NCBI GenBank assembly: GCA_910574635.1
Contig: CAJTCG010000010.1
Location: 100,964-164,963 of the forward strand
DNA from: Oscillospiraceae bacterium
GTDB lineage: Bacteria; Bacillota; Clostridia; Oscillospirales; Oscillospiraceae
Direction of reading: 5' to 3'
DNA: 64,000 nt
Shown piece after piece: positions 35,522-44,540 of the stretch (the stretch's first letter is position 1; each line of letters starts with the position of its first letter). The notes under the pieces are model-generated. The model was given only the letters and a program-made list of their open reading frames with translations. It was not told the DNA's origin and made no database searches. The position numbers were made by a program, and so were the translations under genes.

Positions 35522-37111
35522 ATGACAAACAACGTGAACCCCTTGCTGCAAATGCAGAACATCAAAAAGGACTTCTTTGGCAATCAGGTCCTCACCGATA
35601 TCAATTTTACCCTGGGTGAGGGCGAGGTTTTGGGCCTGTGCGGCGAGAACGGCGCGGGCAAAAGCACCTTGATGAAAATACTCTTCGGCATGGACGTCAT
35701 CCGGGAGACCGGCGGCTACGGCGGCGACATCCTGATTGACGGCCAAAAAGTGGAATTCAACACGCCTTTCGACGCGCTGGAGGCGGGTATCGGCATGGTA
35801 CATCAGGAGTTTTCCCTGATCCCCGGCTTCTCCGCCACAGAAAATATCCTCCTGAATCGGGAGCCCTGCAAAAAGAATATTGTTTCAGAGGTGTTCGGAG
35901 ACCGTCTGAACACGCTGGATTATAAGGAGATGGACCGGCGTTCCTCCGCCGCCATCGAAAAAATGGGCGTCGCCATCGACGCGAATATGGTCATCAGCGA
36001 TATGCCCGTGGGACACAAGCAGTTTACGGAAATCGCCCGGGAGCTGAGCAAGGACCAGCTGAAGCTGCTGATTTTGGACGAGCCCACCGCCGTGCTGACG
36101 GAAAAGGAGGCCGAGGCCCTGCTGGAATCCATCCGGGGCATGGCCGCCCGGGGCATTTCCGTCATCTTCATCACCCACCGCCTCCATGAGATTCTGGCGG
36201 TGTGCGACAAGGTGGTGGTCATGCGGGACGGTTTCGTGGTCCGGGATGTTCCGGCAAAAGAGACCAGCGTAGAGGACATCACCAAGTGGATGGTGGGCCG
36301 GGACGTGCAGAGCGCCGCCGCGGGCGAGGCCCGGAGCAATGACGGGGCCCGGACCATCATGTCCATCCAAGACCTCTGGGTGGACATGCCCGGCGAGACG
36401 GTGCGCGATGTCTCCCTTGATATCAAGGAGGGCGAGATCCTGGGCATCGGCGGCCTGGCGGGCCAGGGCAAGCTGGGCATCCCCAACGGCGTCATGGGCC
36501 TTTACGAGGCCGGCGGCAAGGTGACGTTCAACGGCGGGGAGATTCCCTTGAACGATCCCCGGAAGTGCCTGGATTCCTCCCTGGCCTTCGTGTCGGAGGA
36601 CCGGCGGGAGGTGGGCCTCCTGCTGGACGAGAGCCTGGAATGGAACGTGGCGTTCCCCGCTATGCAGATCCAGGAGAAATTCCTGAAAAAGCTGCTGGGC
36701 GGCTTTATCAAGTGGCGGGACGAGAAGGGCATCCATAAGGTGACCCAGAAATATATCGACGAGCTGCAAATCAAATGCACCAGCTCCAAGCAGAAAGCCC
36801 GGGAGCTCTCCGGCGGCAACCAGCAGAAGGTGTGCCTGGCCAAGGCCTTTGCCCTGGAGCCCAAGTTCCTCTTCGTGTCCGAGCCCACCCGGGGCATCGA
36901 CGTGGGCGCCAAGTCCTTGGTGCTGGAGGCGCTGAAGAAGTTCAACCGGGAGAACGGCGTCACGGTCGTCATGATCTCCTCCGAGCTGGAGGAGCTGCGG
37001 CAGACCTGTGACCGCATCGCCATCGTCTCCGGCGGACAGGTGGCGGGCATCCTGCCTGCGGCGGCGTCCTCCGAGGAATTCGGCCTGCTGATGGTCAGCA
37101 AGGTCATATAG
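35522..37111 (+). CDS. sugar/nucleoside-type ABC transporter ATPase, double domain
   Basis: A 529-residue protein with two fused ABC domains, as in RbsA/MglA and nucleoside importers. The first half has an intact Walker A (GENGAGKST, near residue 41) and Walker B (LLILDEPTAVLT), but its signature motif is degenerate (GHKQFTEIARELS). The second half has a degenerate Walker A (GGLAGQGKLG) and a canonical signature LSGGNQQKV with FVSEPTRGIDVG. This complementary asymmetry is normal for the family. The ribosome binding site is weak (GGGTGG). Two permease genes follow. Confidence 0.93.
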   Translation: MTNNVNPLLQMQNIKKDFFGNQVLTDINFTLGEGEVLGLCGENGAGKSTLMKILFGMDVIRETGGYGGDILIDGQKVEFNTPFDALEAGIGMVHQEFSLIPGFSATENILLNREPCKKNIVSEVFGDRLNTLDYKEMDRRSSAAIEKMGVAIDANMVISDMPVGHKQFTEIARELSKDQLKLLILDEPTAVLTEKEAEALLESIRGMAARGISVIFITHRLHEILAVCDKVVVMRDGFVVRDVPAKETSVEDITKWMVGRDVQSAAAGEARSNDGARTIMSIQDLWVDMPGETVRDVSLDIKEGEILGIGGLAGQGKLGIPNGVMGLYEAGGKVTFNGGEIPLNDPRKCLDSSLAFVSEDRREVGLLLDESLEWNVAFPAMQIQEKFLKKLLGGFIKWRDEKGIHKVTQKYIDELQIKCTSSKQKARELSGGNQQKVCLAKAFALEPKFLFVSEPTRGIDVGAKSLVLEALKKFNRENGVTVVMISSELEELRQTCDRIAIVSGGQVAGILPAAASSEEFGLLMVSKVI

Positions 37112-37125
37112 GGAGGTGGGTCAAA

Positions 37126-38271
37126 ATGAGTGAGAAAAAAGATTATAATTATAACAGTCCATCCAAATTCAACGACGAGATGAAAACCATTCCGCCGGCG
37201 CGTTGGCCTACAGATCTGGAAAAGGCGCAAATGGGCACCATGACGGCAATGGTCTCCTCTTTCGGCCTGCCTCGGATCATCATCTCCGGGTTTTTGCTGG
37301 TCCTCTTCATCCTGACCCCCTTTGTCGGGGTTGATCTGCCCACTCAGATCACCAACATCATCAACCGCTTCAGCTGGAACGCGGTGCTGGTCCTGGCCAT
37401 GGTGCCCATGATTCACGCGGGCTGCGGATTGAACTTCGGACTGCCCCTTGCGATTATCTGCGGCCTTCTGGGCGGCACGCTGTCCATCCAGCTGGGCTTT
37501 ACCGGCCCCATGAGCTTTTTGATGGCGGTGCTGATTGCCACGCCTTTCGCAGTGATCCTGGGTGGGGGCTACGGCCTGCTTTTGAACCGCATCAAGGGCG
37601 GCGAGATGATGATTGCCACCTATGTGGGCTTCTCCGTCATGTCCTTTTTCTGCATGATGTGGCTGCTGCTGCCCTATTCCAGTCCCACCATGGTCTACGG
37701 CCTCTCGGGCAACGGCCTGCGGCCCACCATTTCCCTGGACGGCTTCTATAATCAGGTGCTGGCCAAGATTCTGCATATCAAAATCGGGAACATTGAAATC
37801 CCCACGGGCTCTTTGCTGGTCTTCGCACTGCTGGCCTTTTTGATGTGGGCGTTCCTGCACACCAAGACCGGCACCGCCATGACGGCGGTGGGTTCCAACC
37901 CCGCTTTTGCCCGGGCTGCGGGCATCAACGTGGACCGGACCCGGATGCTCTCTGTTATCATGTCCACCTGGCTGGGGGCCATGGGCATTTTGATGTATCA
38001 GCAGGGCTTCGGCTTTATCCAGCTTTATAATGCCCCCAACAACCTGACCATGCCCACGGTGGCGGCCATCCTGATCGGCGGCGCCTCGGTCAATAAAGCC
38101 AGTATCCCCAATGTAATTATCGGTACAATTTTGTTCCAGGGAATCGTGACCATGACCCCCACGGTCATGAACTCCGCGATCCACATGGACATGAGCGAGG
38201 TCATTCGGATTATCGTCTCTCAGGGCATGATCCTGTACGCTCTGACCAGAAAGACGGAGGGTGTGAAATGA
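37126..38271 (+). CDS. ABC transporter permease (BPD_transp_2 type), first
   Basis: A 381-residue permease with a hydrophilic N-terminal 45 residues and about nine membrane spans. The cytoplasmic loop TKTGTAMTAVGSNPAFARAAGINVDRTR is the coupling motif typical of RbsC/BmpC-like permeases. The ATG follows GGGAGGTGG. Its stop overlaps the next gene's start by four bases (ATGA), so the two permeases are translated together, probably as a heterodimer. Confidence 0.92.
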   Translation: MSEKKDYNYNSPSKFNDEMKTIPPARWPTDLEKAQMGTMTAMVSSFGLPRIIISGFLLVLFILTPFVGVDLPTQITNIINRFSWNAVLVLAMVPMIHAGCGLNFGLPLAIICGLLGGTLSIQLGFTGPMSFLMAVLIATPFAVILGGGYGLLLNRIKGGEMMIATYVGFSVMSFFCMMWLLLPYSSPTMVYGLSGNGLRPTISLDGFYNQVLAKILHIKIGNIEIPTGSLLVFALLAFLMWAFLHTKTGTAMTAVGSNPAFARAAGINVDRTRMLSVIMSTWLGAMGILMYQQGFGFIQLYNAPNNLTMPTVAAILIGGASVNKASIPNVIIGTILFQGIVTMTPTVMNSAIHMDMSEVIRIIVSQGMILYALTRKTEGVK

Positions 38272-39395
38272 ACGGGAAAAAGAACATCCCCGCCGGGAAG
38301 AGGCTTTTGGAGCTGGTGCGGAACAACGCCGTGCCCATCATGTTCATCATCATCTGCGCCATTTTTATCCCCATGGCGGGCTTCTCTCCCAGCTACCTGC
38401 TCAATGAGATCGTCACCCGTATGGGCCGGAACCTGTTCCTGGTTCTCTGCTTGCTGTTCCCCATTATGGCGGGCATGGGCCTGAACTTCGCCATGACGCT
38501 GGGCGCCATGGGCGCGGAGATCGCCGTCATTCTGGTGGCGGACTGGCAGATCTGGGGCATTCCCGGCGTGGTGCTGGCCATGATCCTGTCCATTCCCTTC
38601 TCCGCTCTGCTGGGCTTCATCTGCGGCACGCTGCAAAACATGGCCAAGGGCCGGGAGATGATCACCAGCTATATCATTAACTTCTTTATCAACGGCTGGT
38701 ATCAGCTCATCGTGCTGTATGTCATGGGGGCGGTTATCCCCATCATCCATGCCAGCATCATGCTGCCCCGGGGCTATGGCATCCGCAATACCGTGAGCCT
38801 GCTGAACATGCGCCAGTGCCTGGACGACCTGCTGGCCATCCGCGTGGCGGGCGTGAAGATTCCCGTGTTCACCTTCCTTCTGGTGGGCCTTTTGTGCTTG
38901 TTCATCGTCTGGTTCCGCCGCACGAAGCTGGGCCAGGACATGCGGGCCGTGGGCCAGGATATGGAGGTGGCTAAGGCCGCGGGCATCAACGTGGACCGGA
39001 CCCGCATCATCTCCGTGGTCATGTCTACCGTCTGCGCCGGTTTCGGCATGGTTATCTATCTCCAGAACATCGGCAACCTGCCCACCTACACCGGACACGC
39101 CCAGATCGGCATGTTCTGCATCGCGGCCCTGCTGGTAGGCGGTGCGTCGGTGGAAAAGGCCGGTATCGGCAACGCCTTCCTGGGCGTGATCCTGTTCCAC
39201 ATGATGTTCATCGTGGCTCCCGGCGCGGGCGCGTTCATCACCGGGGACTCCATGGTGGGCGAGTACTTCCGCGTGTTCCTGTCTTACGGCGTAATCACCT
39301 TGGCTCTGATTATGTATGAGGCCAAGAAGCGGATGGCGAAGAGCAAGGCGGGCCAGGAGCTGGCTGCGGCCCAGGTGAAAAAGGAGGACGCGTGA
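38268..39395 (+). CDS. ABC transporter permease (BPD_transp_2 type), second
   Basis: A 375-residue membrane protein homologous in layout to the preceding permease; its coupling loop reads TKLGQDMRAVGQDMEVAKAAGINVDRTR. About eight to nine spans are visible. The start overlaps the previous stop, and the stop overlaps the next start by one base. It completes the transmembrane pore of the importer. Confidence 0.92.
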   Translation: MNGKKNIPAGKRLLELVRNNAVPIMFIIICAIFIPMAGFSPSYLLNEIVTRMGRNLFLVLCLLFPIMAGMGLNFAMTLGAMGAEIAVILVADWQIWGIPGVVLAMILSIPFSALLGFICGTLQNMAKGREMITSYIINFFINGWYQLIVLYVMGAVIPIIHASIMLPRGYGIRNTVSLLNMRQCLDDLLAIRVAGVKIPVFTFLLVGLLCLFIVWFRRTKLGQDMRAVGQDMEVAKAAGINVDRTRIISVVMSTVCAGFGMVIYLQNIGNLPTYTGHAQIGMFCIAALLVGGASVEKAGIGNAFLGVILFHMMFIVAPGAGAFITGDSMVGEYFRVFLSYGVITLALIMYEAKKRMAKSKAGQELAAAQVKKEDA

Positions 39396-39901
39396 TGAAG
39401 GTGAAAACGAGAAGGGTCCTCTTTGCTTTCCTGCTGGTGCTGGTGCTGGTGGCCGTCGCCGCCGCTATGATGGTCATTGGACGGGGACATACCGTCTACT
39501 TCGACAACAAGACCCTGGAGGATTACCAGGGCCAGACCTACAAGGCTTTCGAGAAAGTGGTGGTCACCGTCAAGGACGAACAGGTGGCCAAGCTGGCCAA
39601 GCGTGACCGGGGCATGTCCATCTGGATCGGGCAGAATTTCAAAATGATTCTGGAGGTTACCCGGGAGAAGGGCGGAGAGGCCGAGATTCATGAGATCGAC
39701 CTGAAGCTGCCCTACAGCGTGGACGGCATCGTCATCAACCTCCCCGCCCTGCTGGAGGAACTGCCCGAGGAGGCCTGGTTCTCCGAGTTTGTTCCCGCCG
39801 TGACGGAGGAGCCTGCGGAGGAAGTCCCCGGCGAGGGCGACGACTTCGGCTTGGGCCTGGAAGGCGAGCTGGGCCTGGAAGACGGCCTGGGCGACGTCTG
39901 A
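39395..39901 (+). CDS. small membrane-anchored protein of the importer operon
   Basis: A 168-residue protein with one N-terminal span (about 7-28), a predicted extracytoplasmic domain (residues 35-125) with HTVYFDNKTLEDYQGQTYKAFEKV near the start, and an acidic Gly/Glu-rich tail. I believe similar proteins accompany DUF3798 transporters (a DUF6672-like family), but I cannot confirm it here. The ATG shares one base with the permease stop (TGATG) and has AAGGAGG upstream. It may help the binding protein or permease; function unknown. Confidence 0.75.
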   Translation: MKVKTRRVLFAFLLVLVLVAVAAAMMVIGRGHTVYFDNKTLEDYQGQTYKAFEKVVVTVKDEQVAKLAKRDRGMSIWIGQNFKMILEVTREKGGEAEIHEIDLKLPYSVDGIVINLPALLEELPEEAWFSEFVPAVTEEPAEEVPGEGDDFGLGLEGELGLEDGLGDV

Positions 39902-39924
39902 TTTCCAAAGCATCGGGAAACAAT

Positions 39925-39958
39925 AGGACCGCCCCGCCAAAGGCGGGGCGGTCCTTTA
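39925..39958 (+). terminator. terminator of the ABC importer operon
   Basis: A perfect 14-bp stem (39925-39938 with 39942-39955), AAA loop and TTATTT tail. Confidence 0.92.
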
Positions 39959-39984
39959 TTTGATGGATTAAAGGAGGAATCTCT

Positions 39985-41445
39985 ATGGCAGTATTATCCG
40001 GCCTGGAGCCGAAAGCGGTATTCGGGTACTTTGAAAAGCTGTGCGCCGTGCCCCACGGCAGCGGCAACACCAAGCAGATCAGCGACCTGTGCGTGGACTT
40101 TGCCAAGGAACTGGGCCTTCGCTGGCGGCAGGACGAGGTGAACAACGTGGTCATCTGGAAGGACGCCAGCCCCGGCTGCGAGGACGCGCCCCCCGTCATC
40201 CTCCAGGGGCACATCGACATGGTCTGCGTGAAGACCGAGGACTGCGCCAAGGACATGGCAAAGGAGGGCCTGGACCTCCGCACCGACGGGGAATGGGTCT
40301 GGGCGGAGAAAACCTCCCTGGGCGGGGACAACGGCATCGCCGTGGCCATGATCCTGGCCATTTTGGCGGACGGCAGTTTGCCCCATCCTCCCCTGGAAGC
40401 GGTGTTCACCGTGGACGAGGAGGTGGGCCTGGAGGGGGCCTTCGCCCTGGACTGCTCCGATTTGAAGGGGCGGAAGCTGGTGAACCTGGACTCGGAGGAG
40501 GAGGGGGTCTTCACCGTCTCCTGCGCCGGAGGCGTGCGGGTGGACTGCTTCCTGCCCGGCAAAAGAGCGCCGCTGAACGGGGAGGCGGGCTATAAGATTT
40601 CCCTGGAGGGCCTCCTGGGAGGCCACTCCGGCGGGGAGATCCACAAGGGCCGGGCCTCCGCCAACCAAGTGATGGGCCGGGTGCTGTACAGCGCCATGGA
40701 GCGCGTTCCCGGCCTGCGCCTGGCGGATGTGCGGGGCGGAAGGTTCGACAACGTGATCTGCTCCCGGAACCAGGCGAAAGCCGCTGTCCCGGCGGACCGG
40801 GCGGGAGAGTTTGAGGCGTTCATCCGGGAGTTTGACGCCGCGCTGAAAAACGAGTATGCCGGCTGTGACGGCGGCGTCACGCTGACCTGTGAAAAAACCG
40901 CCCTGGAGGGCGCGTTGGCCCCGGAGGCGACGGCAAACATGCTCCGCACTCTGCTGGCGGTGCCCCAGGGGGTCCAGGCCATGAACGTGGATTTTCCCGG
41001 CCTGGTGCAGACCTCTTTGAACATGGGCGTGATGGAGATGAAGGAGGACGGGCTCTATTTCGGCATCTCCGTCCGCTCCTGCATCGCCACCCAGAAGGAC
41101 ATGATGGTCCAGCGGCTGAAGGCCATCCTGGAGCTTGGCGGGGGAAGCTTCACCCTGCGGGGCAACTACCCCGGCTGGCAGTACGACCGGAATTCCGCCC
41201 TGCGGGAGGAGGTGCTGGGGGCCTACAAGTCCGTCTGCGGCAAGCAGGGGACCATTGAGGCCACCCACGGCGGGCTGGAATGCGGTTTGTTCGTGGAGAA
41301 GCTGCCGGGGCTGGACGCGGTGTCCTTCGGCCCGGAGCTCCACGATGTCCATTCCGTCAAGGAGCGGCTGAACGTGGCTTCTACCCAGCGGGTGTATGAG
41401 GTGACGCGGGAGCTGCTGAGACGGGAGAGCGCCGCCGGGAAATAA
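39985..41445 (+). CDS. pepD: aminoacyl-histidine dipeptidase (M20 family)
   Basis: PepD splits Xaa-His and other dipeptides in the cytoplasm using a two-metal site. The 486 residues match the family length. Metal-site motifs are visible: ILQGHIDMVC, LGGDNGIAVAM with the bridging Asp, VDEEVGLEGAF with the catalytic Glu pair, and LGGHSGGEIHKGRA in the lid domain; the C-terminal GPELHDVHS holds the last His. The ATG follows AAAGGAGG. No clear promoter of its own lies in the 84-nt gap after the importer terminator. Confidence 0.96.
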   Translation: MAVLSGLEPKAVFGYFEKLCAVPHGSGNTKQISDLCVDFAKELGLRWRQDEVNNVVIWKDASPGCEDAPPVILQGHIDMVCVKTEDCAKDMAKEGLDLRTDGEWVWAEKTSLGGDNGIAVAMILAILADGSLPHPPLEAVFTVDEEVGLEGAFALDCSDLKGRKLVNLDSEEEGVFTVSCAGGVRVDCFLPGKRAPLNGEAGYKISLEGLLGGHSGGEIHKGRASANQVMGRVLYSAMERVPGLRLADVRGGRFDNVICSRNQAKAAVPADRAGEFEAFIREFDAALKNEYAGCDGGVTLTCEKTALEGALAPEATANMLRTLLAVPQGVQAMNVDFPGLVQTSLNMGVMEMKEDGLYFGISVRSCIATQKDMMVQRLKAILELGGGSFTLRGNYPGWQYDRNSALREEVLGAYKSVCGKQGTIEATHGGLECGLFVEKLPGLDAVSFGPELHDVHSVKERLNVASTQRVYEVTRELLRRESAAGK

Positions 41446-41454
41446 GGAGAGACG

Positions 41455-41490
41455 GTCAAGGGCCATTCCCTAGAATGGCCCTTGACTTTC
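41455..41490 (+). terminator. terminator of pepD
   Basis: A perfect 14-bp stem (41455-41468 with 41473-41486), CCTA loop, tail TTTCC. The right arm contains most of the next promoter's -35. Confidence 0.85.
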
Positions 41491-41509
41491 CTGCAATTGG
41501 GTGTATCAT
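41482..41509 (+). promoter_or_regulatory. sigma-A promoter of the wall-peptidase gene
   Basis: TTGACT (41482-41487), a 16-nt spacer and TATCAT (41504-41509). The -35 lies in the right arm of the pepD terminator. Confidence 0.7.
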
Positions 41510-41538
41510 CTTTTTAGGACGAACTTATACGGAGCGGG

Positions 41539-43530
41539 GTGTGGATCACGAGACGGAATCGATATGGACGGCGGTATGCGGGGCGGCGGACCCATACCCG
41601 GCGGACTAGAGGGCAGATCCAGCGGCTGGTCAGGGTGTGGACGGCGGGGGCCGTTATCCTGCTGGCGCTGGCGGCGGCGTTCCTCCTCCTCCGGGGGGGC
41701 GAAGGGCCCGGCTTTGAGGAGGGGGACCTGCTGGTCTGCGTCAACGGCGATGGCTCGGCAGAGCTCTATTGGCCCAAGGCCACCGCCCCCTCGGGCATGT
41801 ATCGGGTGGAAGTCACCTGCGGCGAAACCAGCGAGACGCGCTATTGCACCCAACCGGCCCTGAGCCTTTCCGGCCTCCCGGAGGGGGAGGAGCTGGAGGT
41901 TCAGGTTTGGGCCGTGGCCGACGGAAAGAGCCTCCTTGGAAAACCCAAGGAGGTTAAGAGCTGGAAGGTCTTCCGGGCGAAGCTGCTCCCGCCGGAGGCG
42001 CCGGAGGCCCCGGAGGTCTCCGGTACGCTGGAGGACGGCGTGACCTCTCTCCGCTGGACTGGGGAGGGGGAGGTCTTCCAGGTTTTTCAAAGCAATGTGA
42101 ATTCCGCCCAGGGAGCGGCTGGCAGCGTTCTGCTGGCCTCTACCAGAGAGAGGGCCATTTCTTTAGAGGGGGACCTTTCCCGGCTCACAGTACGGGCAGG
42201 CTGGAAAAAGCGGGGCTTCATCCTCTGCGGCCCCGCCTCGTCTCCGGTTTCCGCCCTGCCAGGGATTACCGGCGGGCAGGACCTGCCCAGCGGCGGGCAG
42301 CTGTCCCTTACTTGGCAGGAGACTGCTCCCCGGCTGTGCGTCCTGGAGTGGAACGGGACGCAATGCCACCACTTTGAGGTTCAGCGATGGGCGGGGGAGA
42401 AGTGGGAGACCGCCGCCCGCCTCGCGCCGGAGGAGCGCGTGCGCTATGACCTGGGGCGGCTGGGTTCCGGGTCCTATAACCGCTTCCGCGTCGCCGCCCT
42501 GGACGGGGACGGAACGGAACTCCAGGCGGAGGAGGTTTCTTTCTGGGCCTCCGTCTCTCCGCTGTACGGCACCATCTGGCCCATCCAGAGCCTCACGCTC
42601 TATGAGGACCCCGGAAAAGGAACGCGCCTGGCCTCCGTCCCCGGGGGGACGGCCCTGTGCGTCCTGGCGGAGGAAGGGGATTGGTTCCGGGTCCGCTATG
42701 GGGAGGAATACGGCTGGGTGGACAGCCGCTTTTGCATGATCGATCTTCCCGAATACGTGGGGGACCACTGTACTTACGACATCACCAACAGCTACGACTC
42801 CCTCTTCGCCGTCCATGGCTCGCCCATCCGGGAGGTGACCCACCAGGTGCTTCCGGGCTATGAGGACGTGCGGATGGCGGACGGGACCTTCCTGGTCCCC
42901 TATCTGTACCCCTGCGCGAAAAAGCTGCTCACCGCCGCCCAGGCGGCGGAGGCCGACGGCCTCCGGCTGAAAATCTACGAGGCCTTCCGCCCCCAGCGGG
43001 CCACCCGCTTTTCCTACGACACCACGGAAAAGCAGCTGAAGGACCCCGCCCTGACGGAGTCCGGCGCACAGGTGGGGACGACGCTCTCCAGGCTTATGAC
43101 GGACAACGGCCGTTTTAATCTGGGCAGCTTCCTGGCCCGGACCATCTCGTCCCACAACCGGGGCATTGCCCTGGACCTGACGCTGGAGAAGCCGGAGGGG
43201 GAATTGGAGATGCAGAGCGGGATGCACGATTTGAGCTGGCATTCCGAGACTTATCTGAACAACCTGAACGCCAAGCTGTTGGAGGGTTACATGAAAGCCG
43301 TGGGCATGAGCGGCCTCAGCTCGGAGTGGTGGCACTTCCAGGACGACGCTACCCGGAAGGCCATCGGCCTGAACAGCAGCCTGGAAAAAGGCGTCAGCCC
43401 CGAGGGTTGGACCCAGGACGACGGCGGCTGGCGCTATCAAAACGCCGACGGGAGTATAGCCCGGAACACCGCCCTTACGATAGACGGCAGGGTCTATACG
43501 TTCGACGGGTCGGGCTACGCGGCGGGCTGA
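41539..43530 (+). CDS. membrane-anchored VanX-like D-Ala-D-Ala dipeptidase/M15 peptidase
   Basis: A 663-residue modular cell-wall enzyme. Order: a basic N-terminus and one span (about 35-55), two or three fibronectin-like beta domains (about 60-330), an SH3-like domain (about 335-395, ending GWVDSRFC), an M15/VanX-type domain (about 400-610) and a C-terminal aromatic wall-binding repeat (GWTQDDGGWRYQNADGS). The VanX zinc and catalytic residues are in place: His539 and Asp546 in SSHNRGIALD, and Glu596 and His599 in SEWWHF. It likely trims D-Ala-D-Ala or stem peptides outside the membrane. GTG 41539 is chosen from the GGAGCGGG site; the start is less certain than the domains. Confidence 0.85.
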   Translation: MWITRRNRYGRRYAGRRTHTRRTRGQIQRLVRVWTAGAVILLALAAAFLLLRGGEGPGFEEGDLLVCVNGDGSAELYWPKATAPSGMYRVEVTCGETSETRYCTQPALSLSGLPEGEELEVQVWAVADGKSLLGKPKEVKSWKVFRAKLLPPEAPEAPEVSGTLEDGVTSLRWTGEGEVFQVFQSNVNSAQGAAGSVLLASTRERAISLEGDLSRLTVRAGWKKRGFILCGPASSPVSALPGITGGQDLPSGGQLSLTWQETAPRLCVLEWNGTQCHHFEVQRWAGEKWETAARLAPEERVRYDLGRLGSGSYNRFRVAALDGDGTELQAEEVSFWASVSPLYGTIWPIQSLTLYEDPGKGTRLASVPGGTALCVLAEEGDWFRVRYGEEYGWVDSRFCMIDLPEYVGDHCTYDITNSYDSLFAVHGSPIREVTHQVLPGYEDVRMADGTFLVPYLYPCAKKLLTAAQAAEADGLRLKIYEAFRPQRATRFSYDTTEKQLKDPALTESGAQVGTTLSRLMTDNGRFNLGSFLARTISSHNRGIALDLTLEKPEGELEMQSGMHDLSWHSETYLNNLNAKLLEGYMKAVGMSGLSSEWWHFQDDATRKAIGLNSSLEKGVSPEGWTQDDGGWRYQNADGSIARNTALTIDGRVYTFDGSGYAAG

Positions 43531-43554
43531 CGGCGCTTCCCATGGAATGAACAG

Positions 43555-43594
43555 GCGGACCGGACAAAAAATTTGTCCGGTCCGCTTTGTTTTT
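43555..43594 (+). terminator. terminator after the wall-peptidase gene
   Basis: A perfect 14-bp stem (43555-43568 with 43572-43585), AAA loop, and a TTTGTTTTTT tail. Confidence 0.93.
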
Positions 43595-43675
43595 TGGAAA
43601 AGTGCCCATATGTCCTTTTCCGACAAACCCTGGATGGGTTATAGTAATGTCATCAACGATAAAGGAGTGGGCCCC

Positions 43676-44527
43676 ATGAAAAAAGTCGAACGCGCATACG
43701 CCTCCCTGAGGGAGCGGATCAGGACGGAATGGGTTTTGTATCTGCTGGCCTTCGTCTTCATCCTCATCGCGGACTCCATCGGACAGATCAAGATTCCCGT
43801 CTGGAAGGGTACCTTCATCATTTTCCCCATTTTCTACGCCCTGTTCCTGGGCATCCTCACCGGCCCCAACGTGCTGAAAATCCTGGACGACAAGAAGGTC
43901 AAGGCCGCCTCCGGCCTGGTGGGCGTGGCGATTCTTCCTTTTGTGGCCAAGCTTGGCATCAACGCCGGGGCCAACATCTCCATCGTGATCTCCGCCGGGC
44001 CCGCCCTGCTGCTCCAGGAGTTCGGCAACCTCTGCACCATCTTCCTGGCCATGCCCCTGGCCCTGATGCTGGGCCTTAAGCGGGAGGCCATCGGGGCCAC
44101 CCACTCCATCAACCGGGAGACCAACCTGGCGCTGATGCAGGACATGTTCGGCGCGGACTCCCCGGAGGCCCAGGGCAGCCTCTCCGTGTACATCGTCGGC
44201 GGCATGGTGGGCACCATCTACTTCGGCTTCATGGCCTCCATGGCCGCGGCCACGGGCCTTTTCCACCCCTACGCCCTGGGCATGGCCTCCGGCGTGGGCG
44301 CGGGCATCCTGATGAGCTCCGCCGTGGCGGCCCTCTCCGAGGTCATGCCCGCCTACGCCGACCAGATTGCCGCCATGGCCTCCGCCAGCGAGACCATTTC
44401 CGGCATCGACGGCATCTACATGGCGATCTTCATCGGCGTGCCCCTGTGCAACGTCCTGTACCGCAAGCTGGAGCCCACCCTGGGCCGCCTGACGAAAACC
44501 GGCCGGGAACTGGCCGGGAAGAATTGA
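43676..44527 (+). CDS. DUF3100 membrane protein
   Basis: A 283-residue membrane protein with about eight spans, matching the DUF3100 family as I know it (FPIFYALFLGILTGP, GINAGANISIVISAGPALLLQEFGN and KREAIGATHSINRE). Family function is not established; context suggests a transporter. ATG 43676 has AAAGGAGTGG upstream; an in-frame ATG at 43547 would cross the terminator and is rejected. It starts an apparent operon with a small membrane partner, a TauE/SafE permease and an amidohydrolase. A TATAGT at 43640 may be its -10, with a poor -35. Confidence 0.85.
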   Translation: MKKVERAYASLRERIRTEWVLYLLAFVFILIADSIGQIKIPVWKGTFIIFPIFYALFLGILTGPNVLKILDDKKVKAASGLVGVAILPFVAKLGINAGANISIVISAGPALLLQEFGNLCTIFLAMPLALMLGLKREAIGATHSINRETNLALMQDMFGADSPEAQGSLSVYIVGGMVGTIYFGFMASMAAATGLFHPYALGMASGVGAGILMSSAVAALSEVMPAYADQIAAMASASETISGIDGIYMAIFIGVPLCNVLYRKLEPTLGRLTKTGRELAGKN

Positions 44528-44540
44528 GAAGGAGAGCGTT

